Of a stretch of 60,000 nucleotides of DNA, positions 47,563-59,587 are shown piece by piece. Position 1 is the first letter of the stretch; the number at the start of each line of letters is the position of its first letter. This DNA comes from Chrysomallon squamiferum (lineage: Eukaryota; Mollusca; Gastropoda; Neomphalida; Peltospiridae), in NCBI GenBank assembly GCA_012295275.1, contig CM022679.1, forward strand, positions 24,543,502 through 24,603,501. The letters run 5' to 3'. The position numbers were made by a program, and so were the translations under genes. Under the pieces are notes generated by a model. The model had not been told where the DNA came from and did no database searches. It saw only the letters and a program-made list of their open reading frames with translations.

Positions 47563-47967
47563 AGTTTTCTTATGACTTTCTGTAAATTCAAATCAAAACT
47601 GAATGTGGAAGAAACAGAAGCGTCTACCTTATATTCCTAGTAATTATGACACGCACTAATACTCAATGCCATGTCAGTTACATACACATCGTACACAAAT
47701 CAGGCAGTACTCAAATGCCAGTCAATCATTTGTTCTAATAACAACGAGGAATGACTTAATCAATAGAAACAACAGTTAGCAAACCCGAACATAACGGTAA
47801 TTTATTCAAGTACTGCTGTTGTTACTTTTTATGTTTAATCTTCACTGCTGATACTAAAATCACAATTACTACTACTACTACTACTATATATATATATACT
47901 TAGGAAAATATGGAAGACAGCGAGAGCGGACAAATGTGATGCGTTGGTTTTTAATTTATAACATTTG

Positions 47968-48025
<58 letters not shown>
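47968..48025. repeat. (ATT)n microsatellite at the array's right edge
   Basis: About 58 bp of ATT just past the point where similarity to the unit ends, with a short (CTA)n and TA run at 47870-47900 inside the last partial unit. Confidence 0.9.
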
Positions 48026-48027
<2 letters not shown>

Positions 48028-49386
48028 GTAAAGTCTGCTAAATGTACAACAGCTTTGATTCAGCTTCATTACGAATTGACTATAAAAATGACACAGATGT
48101 AATACATTCTGTAATAATAATAACAACAACAACAACAATAATAATAAGCTGTATTTTAGTTATAAAATTAGAAATGTGCTATGTATGATACTCAGTGTGT
48201 CAAGGATGTCACTCATCCAGCTGTCTGATATACCTCAGCCTCAACTCCAATTAGCGAATCTCAAATCACTCAGATCATTACCTACAGATTATATGGAAAG
48301 AATGATGTTAGGTCATTTCATTGTCACGGCTTTGCAGCGTTTGGCTTTTTGGTAATTTATTTCAACAGGCGGATTATGCAGGTGGAGTATAAAACAGAAC
48401 TAACAATCTATTTTCTTTTTTTTTTTCCAAGAAGAAAAGACAAATATCGCTGTTGTCATTTTTGTTATTGTAGTTGTTGTTGATGTTTTGATTTATTTTG
48501 TATTACAGAGGAAGTAATTTCCAAAGTGTTACTATTTTTTAACAAGTGTTCATTGAATTTTATAGTTAATAAATGATCTTCAGAAAAACTTGGTTTTAGA
48601 TGAATACAGGTGTTAGCATTAGCACACTGTCTGAACGAGTGAAATATTCATCAAAATAGTAATAATAATAAAATATAAAATAATAGAAACTGGGTTTAAC
48701 TGAAAACTATATTAATGACTTTTTGAAAGGGGAGAATAGCAAAAATAATCAAAGAATGTTTACTTGATCTGTTTGGATCAAAACAGTTAAATGTTCAAAT
48801 TATTAAAGAATTTAAATAAGTGTATTTCATTAACATTTAGAATTTTTTATTATTATTAGATTGTATAAAACAAGTTAATTCAAAAAGTAATGGATTAATG
48901 TTAAATTTCTCAGAATAATAAGCATATAGATCCACGGTATATGTTAATGCATTTTTACTGAAGACAAAAAAAAAATAATACCTTTTTGTGTTATACAATA
49001 TGAATACTAGTATTTTTTCCGTAAAGATAAAATAAAAATAATAATTATATATGTATTTACATATTTATTTACAAATGATTGCTGGATACATTAAAAATTA
49101 TTGAGTGTAGAACAAAAAACAAAATGATTTGTTATTGCACTTGAAATTTCTTCAGATTAGTATATACTTTCATATAATTTCAATACATTTTTCAAAACCG
49201 TAACTATCATGTTAATTTTTTCTCTGATACATGCAAAATATACTAGAAAAATAATAATAATAATAATTCTGATTCTGATTCTGATTATTATTAAATAAGA
49301 TTTGATTGGTAAATTAAATTACGAAATATTTTTACTGGTGTAATTATATGCAATAATTTCATCACTTTTTTCAAATAGTTTTGAAT
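48026..49386. other. AT-rich intergenic DNA
   Basis: No gene, RNA or element recognised. It contains short AAT, TTG and gattct repeats only. Confidence 0.5.
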
Positions 49387-49399
49387 TTAAATTAGAAAA

Positions 49400-49562
49400 C
49401 AGTGGAGAAATTCAATCTGTATGCTGCACTCTACAAAACAGAGAATGGCTTCAGACGAGCCTGCGAGCAGATTGTCATGCTGAACAGCAAGCTGGAAGAC
49501 CTCCAGCTCCGATACGACAAAGCCAGAGTGAACAAAAACAGCTCGATGACTGAAAATATTTG
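49400..49562 (+). pseudogene. Inverted, truncated relic of the array ORF
   Basis: Plus-strand frame KTVEKFNLYAALYKTENGF followed by RRACEQIVMLNSKLEDLQLR and YDKARV matches residues 1-50 of the array ORF with few changes, then ends NKNSSMTENI stop. The initiator ATG is GTG here. No hairpin, TATA or second half is present, and the orientation is opposite to the array. It is probably an old transposed fragment, or a surviving piece of the ancestral gene. Confidence 0.8.
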
Positions 49563-49687
49563 ACCAAATACTGCTGAATTTTAAAAAGTATATATAATAA
49601 TAATAATAATATAATATTCCCAAGTAATTTTCAAATTTTATTTTACTTTTTTTTTTTTGTTTTTTTTTTTTTTTTTTGCTTATAATG

Positions 49688-49698
49688 TTTATTTATTT
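49688..49698 (-). terminator. Poly(A) signal region of the coiled-coil gene
   Basis: AATAAATAAA on the minus strand about 75-85 nt past the stop codon at 49773, followed by T-rich plus-strand tracts. Confidence 0.55.
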
Positions 49699-49772
49699 AC
49701 TGATCTTTTTTTTTTTTTTTGGTTTTCTAATTAAATTAAAAAATATATTGTTCACAATCACTGCAAACTTTA

Positions 49773-52700
49773 TCACTCTGTAGCAGACAGATCTTGTTCT
49801 TCATTACTGTCCCGCCTGTCTAGCAGTTTGAAAGATTTGAATACTTTGTGTTGGCGAGAATTTCTCAGTTTCTTTAAGTCGTTGGCATACTGCTGTTCAC
49901 ACAGCAGCTGGCGTTTCTGCTCCTCCAGTGATGAGCGATGCTCATTCAGTACCCGTGTTTTCTGAATTAGTCCAAGCAGTTCACGTCTTAACTGTCTGTT
50001 TTCTACTTTGATTCTGTTTGTATGATCCACCAAACACTGTAAGGCTTCCTGATGAAGAAGAAGAAAGATTGAAGAAATGGTATTCCAAAATAAATGAAAC
50101 TTTATGAGGCTTGATTATGTTTTTGTTGTTGGAAATTTTAATTTTTTAATTTTAATTTATGTTCCTTTCTGTCTCTATCTTTGTTTAGTTTGTTTATTTA
50201 AATGCTTGAAGAAAACTGATTCACGTACTTGTCATTTTACCTTATACCCAATACAATTCAAATAACATTAAAAAAAACTAAATAATAATAATAATAATAA
50301 TAATAAAATGCAGAAATACAATTCTAGTTTTATATTAAATTTCTCATTTTATTATATTTTCTTTCTTATCAATTTCAATTTTTTATTTTATAGTTTAACC
50401 TTTCTTTCCATTTTCTTTTTTTTTCATTCATATTTTTAAAAGACAACAACAACAAAATCCCTGTTATCTTCAGATAGCATAAGCACCCTTTCATATATGT
50501 ATAATTTAGGACTCACTTTGTTTGCTTTGGTTTCAAGGGAGTGAATTCTGTTTTCTGAATCACTCTGAAATTCACGCTTCTTCTTCAAAAAATCAGCCTT
50601 CAGCTGTTGAATGGCTTCAGAATGTTTTGCTCTCATCACCTTCACTTCTGTTTCCAGTTCTTTGATCTTTGTCAACTGCTCAGTTTGCAAATCCTGAAAC
50701 ATCACCAAATGAATGTTAAAAACAGGTATGCAATTGTTTGATTGTTTTTCAGGGGGAGTTATTTCTTGCATTCACATTAAAAAGTTCATTTTGTATTATT
50801 TTATCTTATTCTATCTGTTACATTTGTCATGGTAATTTGTTTCAGATTGTATTGACATTAAAATACATATTATTTAATATAACTTACTGTTCAGTGAATT
50901 TTTTTTTTTTTTTTTTTGTTAGTAAGTACATGTACAGCACCAGATTTCCACAACCTTTGGTTCCAAAACCTTTCTGGATTATCAGTTAAAGAGGTCACAT
51001 GATAATAACTCACTAATAAACTACGTATTTAAGTCAGTATCACTAAAGAACCATGTACTGCTAGAAACTTTAAACAATTATTAAATATAAATATAAATAT
51101 AAATATTATATATAGATTAAAACTGATTAAATAAAATTCAGGCTAAATCAATGAAATCAAATATTATTAAATAAAAGTTAATTTCAAATGACCAGTCCTA
51201 ATTTCATCCAGTCTAAAAAGGTGCCAAACCATGAATGTCAGGAAAATCAATCACCTGTAGTCATTTCCTACACAGGCCTACAGGGTATTTCCTATAAAAT
51301 GTTTATCTGAGTTTTTATACATCACTATCAACTCCTGTAAGTAGTATGAAAGTATATCTTATTTTATTAAATACACTATTTGTCAGTTTCTGCATATAGT
51401 TTTCTTATGATACCACAAAACTAATATAATTTTATCTTGAGTTAAATATCTGCTGTAAAAGTTAATATTTATTTATATTGCACTGTCAACTGTCATCCAT
51501 CACAACCATCATGTTATCAATGCTCAGACATATATTATCAGTTATCAAGTAGAGCTGTCTGTGTAAATGTAACAAAAACAAATAATATTATAATGCTAAC
51601 TCATCACATAATATTAAACAAATGAAAACAAATAATCTAAACATATTTTGTTCTTTTACGATAATTATTTTCTAATAACCAAATCTGACCAAAAAATAAC
51701 AATATAAAGAGATCGTAGATGTCCTTTTTTTTTTTTTGGTGATGTTATTTTGTACTCAGAAATGTAGTTACAAAAATAACAATTAAAAAAAATTAAAAAC
51801 CAAAAAGTTTAAGTAAATATGTTAAAGTTACTGATAATCAAGAGGTTTTTTTTACCATTGTTATGTCAAAACATAATGAGATAAAACTTTTTAATCTTTA
51901 TGCATCATTTGGTGTTTACTGTGTTACTGTGATACTCTTATTATTATGTTGGTAGCAAAACAGAAGTAAAATCACTTGTATACAAATGTCTTCAGCTAAT
52001 TTGTACATCTTGGATTACTGACCTTGTATTCCTGAAGGTCACTTAATTCCTGTGTTGTTTTCTCCAGCATGTGCTCCTTTTCCAGCAGAAGGTTTTCCAA
52101 AGCTAAAACAAATTAATAAATAGTACAATTACCCTGAAGATACTGGAAATGATAATAAAGAATGGTTAGTAGTCTAGAATGAAATTTTGGTATTATTTAT
52201 CAACAATTCTGGTTGTTGCTTTTTATACAGATTTATTTCATTCTTCTGGGTTCTCTGTGAGAGAGAGAGGGCAAAGTTGGTCTTGGGTGGAGAGAAGATC
52301 TTTTAAACTAGATTAATATAGTTTCCATTCCTGGAGTATTTTCCTATTATATAACTACACCAATATGACCTGACCAATTCTTTTTAATAATAACCAACAG
52401 TTACCTGAGCAGTAAGATCATTAAGCATTCATTTATTCATAACAATCAGTAAATATCAGAATCGTATAAACAATTAAACCAATAAGCACTGTTTATATAA
52501 TAATACAAAAAACAAATAGATAAACATGTGACAAAAGCTTTTTGAAGATGTTTTTTTTTTCTTTATCCTTTTTTTTTTTTTTTTTTTTTTTTTCAGGTCT
52601 TAACTGGCAGTGTCTTTCACACACCTTTTTTCTTGTCATCAAATTCTTCTTCCATCATCTGTTTCTGCAGCTGAATGTTTCGGATCTCCTGTTTGTTGTG

Positions 52701-54471
52701 ATCACTCAGGGTGATGATACTCGTCTGACGTTTACTTGTCTTCTTCTCGATGAAATTCATGTATTCATGCTGAAATAAAAATTTCTGCATCAGTGATCTA
52801 TATTACTATTCTTTATAACTATTATTTGTTTTTATTTCTATTAACCATTGTAATTATATAGTCAAATAAACGACAAAATTTCAAATTAATTTATATACCT
52901 TTTTCAGACATTTATGATCAATCAAACTAAATATTACTACCTACCTCACATACATACATACATAAACATCATTTTATTAAAATCTGTTTAGTATTTGATA
53001 ATAATGATTAGATCCTAGTTCCCAAAAATTAAATACCACTTTATTCATAATCCATTTCATCTCACAGTGATTAATTGTTTCTTGATATTGGATTTTAGAA
53101 AAAGAAAAAATATATACATATATTATTGATTAATTATAGATAAATATGTAAAAATTATTAAAATAAAATTAGATAAGATTAGAAAATGATAAAGGTTTTT
53201 CTCAATAATTTTAAAAAATCAGAATGAAATAAAAACAAGTGTCTGAACAGTGCTTGTAACAAGAAACCTTTCTCTTTTTTTCTTCATATTATAATAAAAT
53301 TAAATTATTAGAACTGATTATAAAGAAATAAATATTCATAGTAACACTTACACTTTCCACTCGCACTTTGTGAGCCTCAGTCTGTAGCCATTCATTTTCC
53401 TTTCGTCTTTCAAAATTAAGGAACAAATTTGCACATTCAAAAAATCAACAAAATACATTCTGTAATTACAAAACATTTCAGATAAAAAAAAAATTAAAAA
53501 AATATTCTGATATTTATGGAATCTGGATTTTTATATTTTACTTTTAATTCTTTTAAGTATATTCTATTAGATAAAATAGAATAATCATTGAATTTGTCAT
53601 ATAATAATTACATACTTGTAAGGATCCAAATGTCATATTGATTATGAAATTATAATGGTTGGCATTATTGTATATACTTATTACTTAAAGGATACAAGTC
53701 TTCAACTTTTGCTTTTGCATCTTCAAGGGCTTCTGTAACTTTCTCAAGCCTAAACAAATAAACAACAATAAAATATTTAAAATTTAATTATAACAGAATA
53801 ATACATTCATATAAATATAGAGTTATTGTTGTATTATGTATGTCTAAATTGTATCAGCATAACTGAGTTCTGCATAAAGTTTGTTTTATCTTTTGCCAGA
53901 ACCAATTTATTGTTTTAAGTTGTTTTGTGACTTGTTGATTTATTAATTTATTTATAACATAGACTGTATAATACCATTTCTTAACTGAATTAATATATTA
54001 TCACTGAAATTACCAAAACAATATTTCTATAATATTCACTGCAATTACCATATTTTTATGCTGTAATGTTACTGTGGTTGTAATAGTGGGTACTTATTAT
54101 ATTTACATGTAGTCATATATATAGACAAAATCATTGCTACAATATGATATTTTTATTTTTATTTTTATTTTTAAGTTTTTAAATATATTATTAATAAAAC
54201 TAAATACTGATTTTGAAAATACTACAGTTCCTTAAAATCAAACAGTATTTTCTTTTCAATAATGTTATAACTGCGATAATATGATTATACGAAAATAGAT
54301 AAATTGAAATAACAAAATATAAAAATAAAATTAGAATTTAAAAACTAACTCTTCTTTCAATAACAGTTCCTTTTCGTTTGGTTCGGGTGTTCTAGGTTTT
54401 TCAAATTCGGCTGGCAGATCAGATTTAGTTCCTTTCTTACCCTTGCCTTTACCTTTCTTTTTCGGTGGCAT
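49773..54471 (-). CDS. Coiled-coil protein, DUF4515 family-like (302 aa, 7 exons)
   Basis: Exons: 54471-54350, 53749-53696, 53406-53352, 52769-52625, 52102-52023, 50693-50517, 50048-49773. They join in one frame of 302 codons. The exon 2 donor (TT before gtatcc) is a weaker site chosen because it keeps the frame LRKENEWLQTEAHK. A basic start (MPPKKKGKGKGKKG) precedes almost continuous heptad-rich helix. The stretches RKENEWLQTEAHKVRVESHE, KKTSKRQTSIITLSDHNKQE and EALQCLVDHTNRIKVENRQL recall the DUF4515 group (CCDC121, CCDC166, BBOF1-type), proteins linked to cilia or basal bodies. That assignment is from memory of family patterns and the ortholog is not settled. The gene is complete and divergent from LSM11 across ~1.6 kb. 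Confidence 0.82.
52555..52593. repeat. Poly(T) tract
   Basis: Long T run in an intron of the coiled-coil gene, next to exon 4. Length uncertain in assemblies. Confidence 0.75.
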
Positions 54472-55117
54472 GGCGTCTTTCTTTTCCTCGTCGCTGTGAC
54501 AACAACTGATGCTAGCTTTACAAAGTGAGTTTCGTAATAATAAATACTTGTCGAAAATACATATTTTATACAGAATCAGTGAGGGGGGGGGAATTAATTA
54601 TATTATATTTCAGAGAGATTTAGTAAATGTTTTTTAATTTATTATTATTATTTTTTTTTTTTTTTTAAATGAAATTAATTATACCTGCATACATAATGAA
54701 GTAAATACTGTTAAAAAGGCATTTTTCTTTGTCTTATCTTTACTTTTTACTTTTTTAGTTTTACAGTAATAATAATAAATTTAAAATTATGTTTCTTTAA
54801 AGGTATGCTATATTTAGGATGAAAGTATTAAGTTTAATTGTTTAAATAATTTTTCAATATCATTGCAAAATACCTAATCCTAAAAAAACAAAAAATAAAA
54901 CGTTGAAACATGATTTATTATAATTATTTAAAATCACTTAAATTTGTTTTATTCATATTTCAAAAGGTACACCGAAAATATTGTCATAGTTACGTACTTA
55001 CTAAGAGAAAAGATTATAATTTTTATATAAATGCTAAATGATTTTACTGCGGCTTCGGAAACTTAGTGATGACTAATTAATTCACTCAATTTCTTTCTTA
55101 TTTCTTTATTATTATTA

Positions 55118-55160
<43 letters not shown>

Positions 55161-56047
55161 TTTTATGTGAGGTTTTTTATTAGTAGTTTTCATTACTTTT
55201 ATACTTTAATTTTTTAATTTTTTATAAGTATGTGTGAATCAAGCGATGTATACTTCTGAATGAAGTTCATGTTACTGCTAAGTTTTAATAACTAAGTAGG
55301 TTAAAAACAAACAGTACAACAATTAAATAGTGGTAAGGATTATAAAATTAGAGGAATGAACCTAGGTACGTTAATATAATTATACAACGGGTACGAAAAC
55401 GATATTTCTTTTTTAGACATTTAAAGAAAACATAGTCACTTCTATAAACATCTGGTAAGACTGCAAACTCGATACTGGTTCCATGTGAGCAAAACAAATG
55501 TTAGTCATTTTGCTACGGAAACAGCGGTATGACCTGTTCTCCAACGGATACGATAACTAGCCACGTTTCATCTAAATATCATCTTTGCCTTACCATAAGC
55601 CATTATATTATTAAACAAACTTAGTATTTACAATCATTAACAGTAATTTGCTATAATAAAATCAATAAAAGCACACCGGTAAATGAGGTGCCGGCAGTGA
55701 TGAGAATGAAAAGGAAAAAATGAGTAGATTTAGCAAGCCAAATAAAAAAGTGGACAATTTTATACGACTTTTTATATATACGAAAGAGCAGAAAAAAAAA
55801 AAATATCAGCAAAGTGCTGAGTAAAAGGAGCTGAGAAGGCCTAGCTATAAATAGGACGGTTATTATTAGTAGTAGTAATAGTAACAGCAGCATCACCAGA
55901 AGTAGTAGTAGTCCGAGTAGCTGCAGCAGCAGAAATATCAGTAGTAGTTTTTAACATATGTTTGTCTGGGCGCATTTTTTATTTTATATAAAAGTGGTGT
56001 TTTATTTATTTTAGAGGGAATTAAATAGAAATTGAAATCATTTAAAA
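54472..56047. other. Divergent intergenic region between the coiled-coil gene and LSM11
   Basis: Both start codons face outward from this ~1.6-kb stretch, so it should hold both promoters. It contains (ATT)n/(ATTT)n at 55105-55163 and short AGT/AGC triplet runs at about 55865-55950. No ORF of substance is seen; no clear TATA box is assigned. Confidence 0.5.
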
Positions 56048-58549
56048 ATGGCGTCCCCCAGGAAGGAATGTGATCCAAACTATCGAAAAGAAGAAACAGA
56101 CCTTTCTTCGGCACATTTTAACCCTCGTACTGCCTTGTATTCGTCAGATGCTACGATACCTTGTCCTGATATTCGGTTATTCAACAACTTAGCTGAATAT
56201 GAAAGTGCAATGAAAAAAAGAACCGGGCGTCAAACAGACTCGTCGTCTGCTCCTTCCAGCAGTGGACGCGATAAAACATGTGATTATAGTCACGGTTTAG
56301 GTTATCAAGTTCCAACAACATCTACAGGGTTTTCTCCACACCACAGCATATCTAGAGAATCAGCCAACGTTGACTGCAGTCCACAGGAAAGCGGAGGAAC
56401 ATCAACGAGTAGGAGTCCAAACAGTGCCATCGGGTCTCAACATTATAAACACTCAACTACGATTGAACATTCAAACGATTCCAGCAGTCCAAGTTCTAGT
56501 TCAAGGGCATATTCATACAACAGCCCGTATGTAAGAGATCCAGAATATCTGGAGAAAAAAGGTCTGAGAGAAGAAGACTGTGCTCGATATCAAATATACA
56601 GACGTGAAACCAAAACAGAGCAATCTCTAAGGCCGCCTACACAGTGTCGGAAACAGTCTGAACGTGAGGCGAAAACAGACAGTCCACAGTTTATTCAAAC
56701 GGCAGCTGTAGTTGGGGGTGCAAAAGGAGCATGGAGTTATGACCAAGTAACAAAATGTGTTAAGAAAACTGAAGAAGTAAATAAGAAACCTGAATTGCGA
56801 GGATTTGAAGTCGTGTCACATACCTCACTGTTTAGGGACGAAAGTCGGAATGTTTTTACCAGAATGGATGAATGTGTGTTTAGAATTTATTTTATATTAT
56901 TATTGATAATTAGTGGTAGTAGTAAAACGTAGTTATCATTTTCCAGCCACCAGTAGTTTAAATGTCAGTAGGTAAATTTCAGTTTGATTCACTATATAAT
57001 GAAATGATAGTTCAATGACAGTACCATTCTTCAAATGAATTGATTCAGAAATTATTACTTTATTACAATAATTTTATTATCATATCAACTCCGGATTCAG
57101 TTTTTCTGAATAGATGCATATCAAATTGTAATTAAGATTCAAAAAGATTCTGATTCAGTTTTCACTTAAAGGTGTTATAATCTAAGCATATATATATATA
57201 TATATATTATTTTTACATCAGTTGTCTCTCTTTCTCTCTTTAATGTAATTTTAGATAATATATTTTGACTGTCATATTTTCTGATTCAATATTTAATTAT
57301 ATGTAATTGTTATAACTACTTAGGTTTTTTCAGATGCTTCTGCTAAGGCTGGTCCACTGCATGTCCTTTATCGATGTATGAAAGAAAAACTTCAGGCTAG
57401 AGTATGGACAAGAAGTGCAGTCAGCGTGCGAGGAATCTGCAAGGGTTACATAGTTGCCTTTGATAAACATTCCAATCTGGTATATATAAACCTTATTTCT
57501 TCTTTTTGTTAATTTAATAACAAACTAATTATCTATAAGGAGGGTACAGTACAGGTTGAGTATCCCTTACACATAATTCCAAAATCTAAAATGCTCTGAA
57601 ATCCAAAACATTTTCCAAGCACTAGAAACAAAAATATGTTATAGTTTTAAGACTTTTTAGCATATACAAACCATATTTTATGCACAAAATTATTAAAAAT
57701 GTTATTTTAAAAATCCTGCAGACTATCTGCATAAGCTCTATATGAAAAACAAACATAGATTCTGTTCTGATGCTATATCCGTATATTCCAAAATCTCAAA
57801 ATATCCTGTAATCTGAAACACTTCCACTCCCTAGCACAGTCTGGATAAAGGATTCTCAGCCTGTATTTTTAAATTGTTTATACAGCCATAGACATAATCA
57901 CACACACATCATTTATTTACCATATTTAGGGGAATGTATATTTTTAACTTTTGGAATTACAAGTAATAAAGTGGGTTTCTTAAATGTTGAAATATGCTTA
58001 ATTATGCTTCTTCAGTTCACCATCGTTTCTGTGAAATATAATGATTGTTTATTGGTTTGTAAATTTTCAATGACAAGAAGACAAAACAAATATATCAGTG
58101 TGTGTATGTGTGTCTATTTGGGTTTTACAAGAAAAGTAATAATAATTCTTCATGAAATATTAACAATATTTTATTTCAAACACCATTTTCAGGCCATGAT
58201 GGATGTTGATGAGTATTATAGAAACCCAACAATGAAAGGAATCAGACTGAAAAGTAAGAAAAAGGTCAGATATAAAAAAAAAATACTGAAATATTTTGTT
58301 TTGTTTTGTTTTGATTTATAATGATTTTCCTTTTTTATTTTTTTATTGATTTTCATTCCTTTTCTCATTTATTTTAATTCTTTTTTATTTTATTCTCAGT
58401 TAGCAGATAGACATTTTGAAGCTCCCCTTCCTTGTGAAGCAGTTTGGCTTGGTCTGAGGAAGGAAAAATTAGCTCAGCGACATCTCAATCAAGTATTCAT
58501 AAGAGGAGATAATGTTGTCTGTGTCAGCATTGTTCAAGACTGGTCTTGA
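56048..58549 (+). CDS. LSM11: U7 snRNP Sm-like protein LSm11 (397 aa, 4 exons)
   Basis: LSm11 replaces SmD2 in the U7 snRNP, which recognises the histone downstream element and cleaves histone pre-mRNA 3' ends in the nucleus. Exons: 56048-56873, 57334-57479, 58193-58264, 58400-58549; the frame is continuous through GT..AG borders. The N-terminal signature SSAHFNPRTALYSSDATIP...FNNLAEYESAM matches the region that contacts FLASH. A long Ser-rich disordered stretch follows (residues ~60-250), then SRNVFTRM before the split Sm fold. Sm1 carries VRGICKGYIVAFDKHSNL and MDVDEYYRNP; Sm2 ends QRHLNQVFIRGDNVVCVS. The segment between Sm1 and Sm2 is only about 40 residues, shorter than in human. The exon 1 donor (gtgtgt) is the weakest junction. 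The human protein is 360 aa. Confidence 0.95.
57181..57207. repeat. (TA)n microsatellite
   Basis: Short TA run in LSM11 intron 1. Confidence 0.8.
57552..57863. mobile_element. 312-bp MITE with TA target duplication in LSM11 intron 2
   Basis: The left end CAGGTTGAGTATCCCTTAC and the reverse complement of the right end CAGGCTGAGAATCCTTTATC are terminal inverted repeats; the inverted similarity continues inward (ccaaaatctaaaat against attttgagattttgg). TA dinucleotides flank both ends (57550-57551 and 57864-57865), as for Tc1/mariner/pogo transposons. There is no coding capacity, so it is a non-autonomous element. The ends closely resemble a DNA-transposon terminus I recall as common in vertebrate genomes (GGTTGAGTATCCCTTATCC). 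Confidence 0.82.
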
Positions 58550-59587
58550 AAATCACATCTGAGGCAACATTTAAAGGGATGAAGATCATGAAAAATATAT
58601 ATACTTTTTTTTTTTTTTTTAATTAAGTGGACATGTGGTTTGCTTAATATAATAATCAGGAATGATATCTGCAAAGTCATTACATTTTTAGAATTCTTTT
58701 TTTTTTTTTTTAAGATCTTTTGATATTGTTTTTTAATTATTTTATTCAGAGATGTTTATCATTTGTTTCTGTTTCGTTATCTTTTTCAAAATTTTATACA
58801 CATGTATATTAAAATTTTGTTTATTTATTTATTTAGTTTGTTTTTCTTGATCAAATCTGGACTTAAATTTTTTTTAAAAACTATTTTTTATGCTTATGAC
58901 ATTTTATATTGAAAAAAAAATCATTGAAATTGTTATTTAATTGTTCCACTGATTTTGAGTTCTTTCATTTATTTTATTGTTCATATGCTTTCACACATTA
59001 TTAATTTTGGATACGCAGACACTAACACACAAAAATGCATCTAATAATAGTTAAATGAATATTTGAAAGCAAGAATTTAAAACATCTCAGATATTAGAAA
59101 CAGATTTACATCACATGGGTCTAAATTACAATAGTTAAAATGTTCTAAAATCTGATTTAAAGCATGTTCTAAAAACTCTTCTATTTTCTTCTGTTCCTTA
59201 TTTAAGACACTAAGACATAAATGCATCTAATAAGGCATATTTAAAATATCTCAGATATTAAAAACAGATTTCCATTACAGATGTTAACTGTTCTAAAATA
59301 TTCAACTATAACTAATGGCTTTAGTAATATAATTAATCTTTCTATTTTCTTCTGATTTTTTTCTGTTTTTTTTCTACCACAAATGAATACATTTTTACAG
59401 TCAAATGTGAATTAAATTGATAATTACATCCATTATCTTTTAACTGTATTTGTCTATAAAAAACCAAACAAGAGGTCATTTTAGTTTTCATTTTCAAGAA
59501 GTTTTATCTTCCTTTTTTTTTTCTCAATGTCCATTTTCAAGTGGTATCCATTGTAGATCCAGCTTTCATAATCTTGATAATGGTTAA
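58550..59587. other. LSM11 3' flank, AT-rich
   Basis: T-rich tracts at 58603-58621 and 58699-58711. An imperfect ~90-bp direct duplication (cagatattagaaacagattt near 59088 and cagatattaaaaacagattt near 59253, both near ataaatgcatctaata-type phrases) is visible. No gene seen. Confidence 0.5.

Larger units (their letters stand above)
12702..47945. repeat. Tandem array of ~2.6-kb 5S/7SL/ORF units
   Basis: Thirteen 5S genes start at spacings of 2588-2609 bp (mean 2600). Unit order on the plus strand: 5S (reverse), 5S upstream spacer, (TTG)n(CTG)n tract, ORF (reverse), ORF/7SL intergenic region, 7SL (forward), poly(A) tract, next 5S. Internal units differ mainly in homopolymer and triplet lengths and a few substitutions. 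The first spacer (12.7-13.0 kb) and the last partial unit (46.5-47.9 kb) are much more diverged, the usual signature of array edges that escape homogenisation. Similarity ends near gagagcggacaaatg at about 47945, before a 7SL gene would appear. Confidence 0.97.

Noticed and set aside
12702-47945. Possible CRISPR-like or satellite-only interpretation of the regular repeat
   Set aside because: Units are 2.6 kb with identifiable genes, and the host is a eukaryote; this is an RNA-gene tandem array.
12702-47945. Array as an assembly artefact
   Set aside because: Unit-specific variants, decayed edges and an orphan copy indicate real genomic repeats, although the copy number (13) may be compressed or expanded by assembly.
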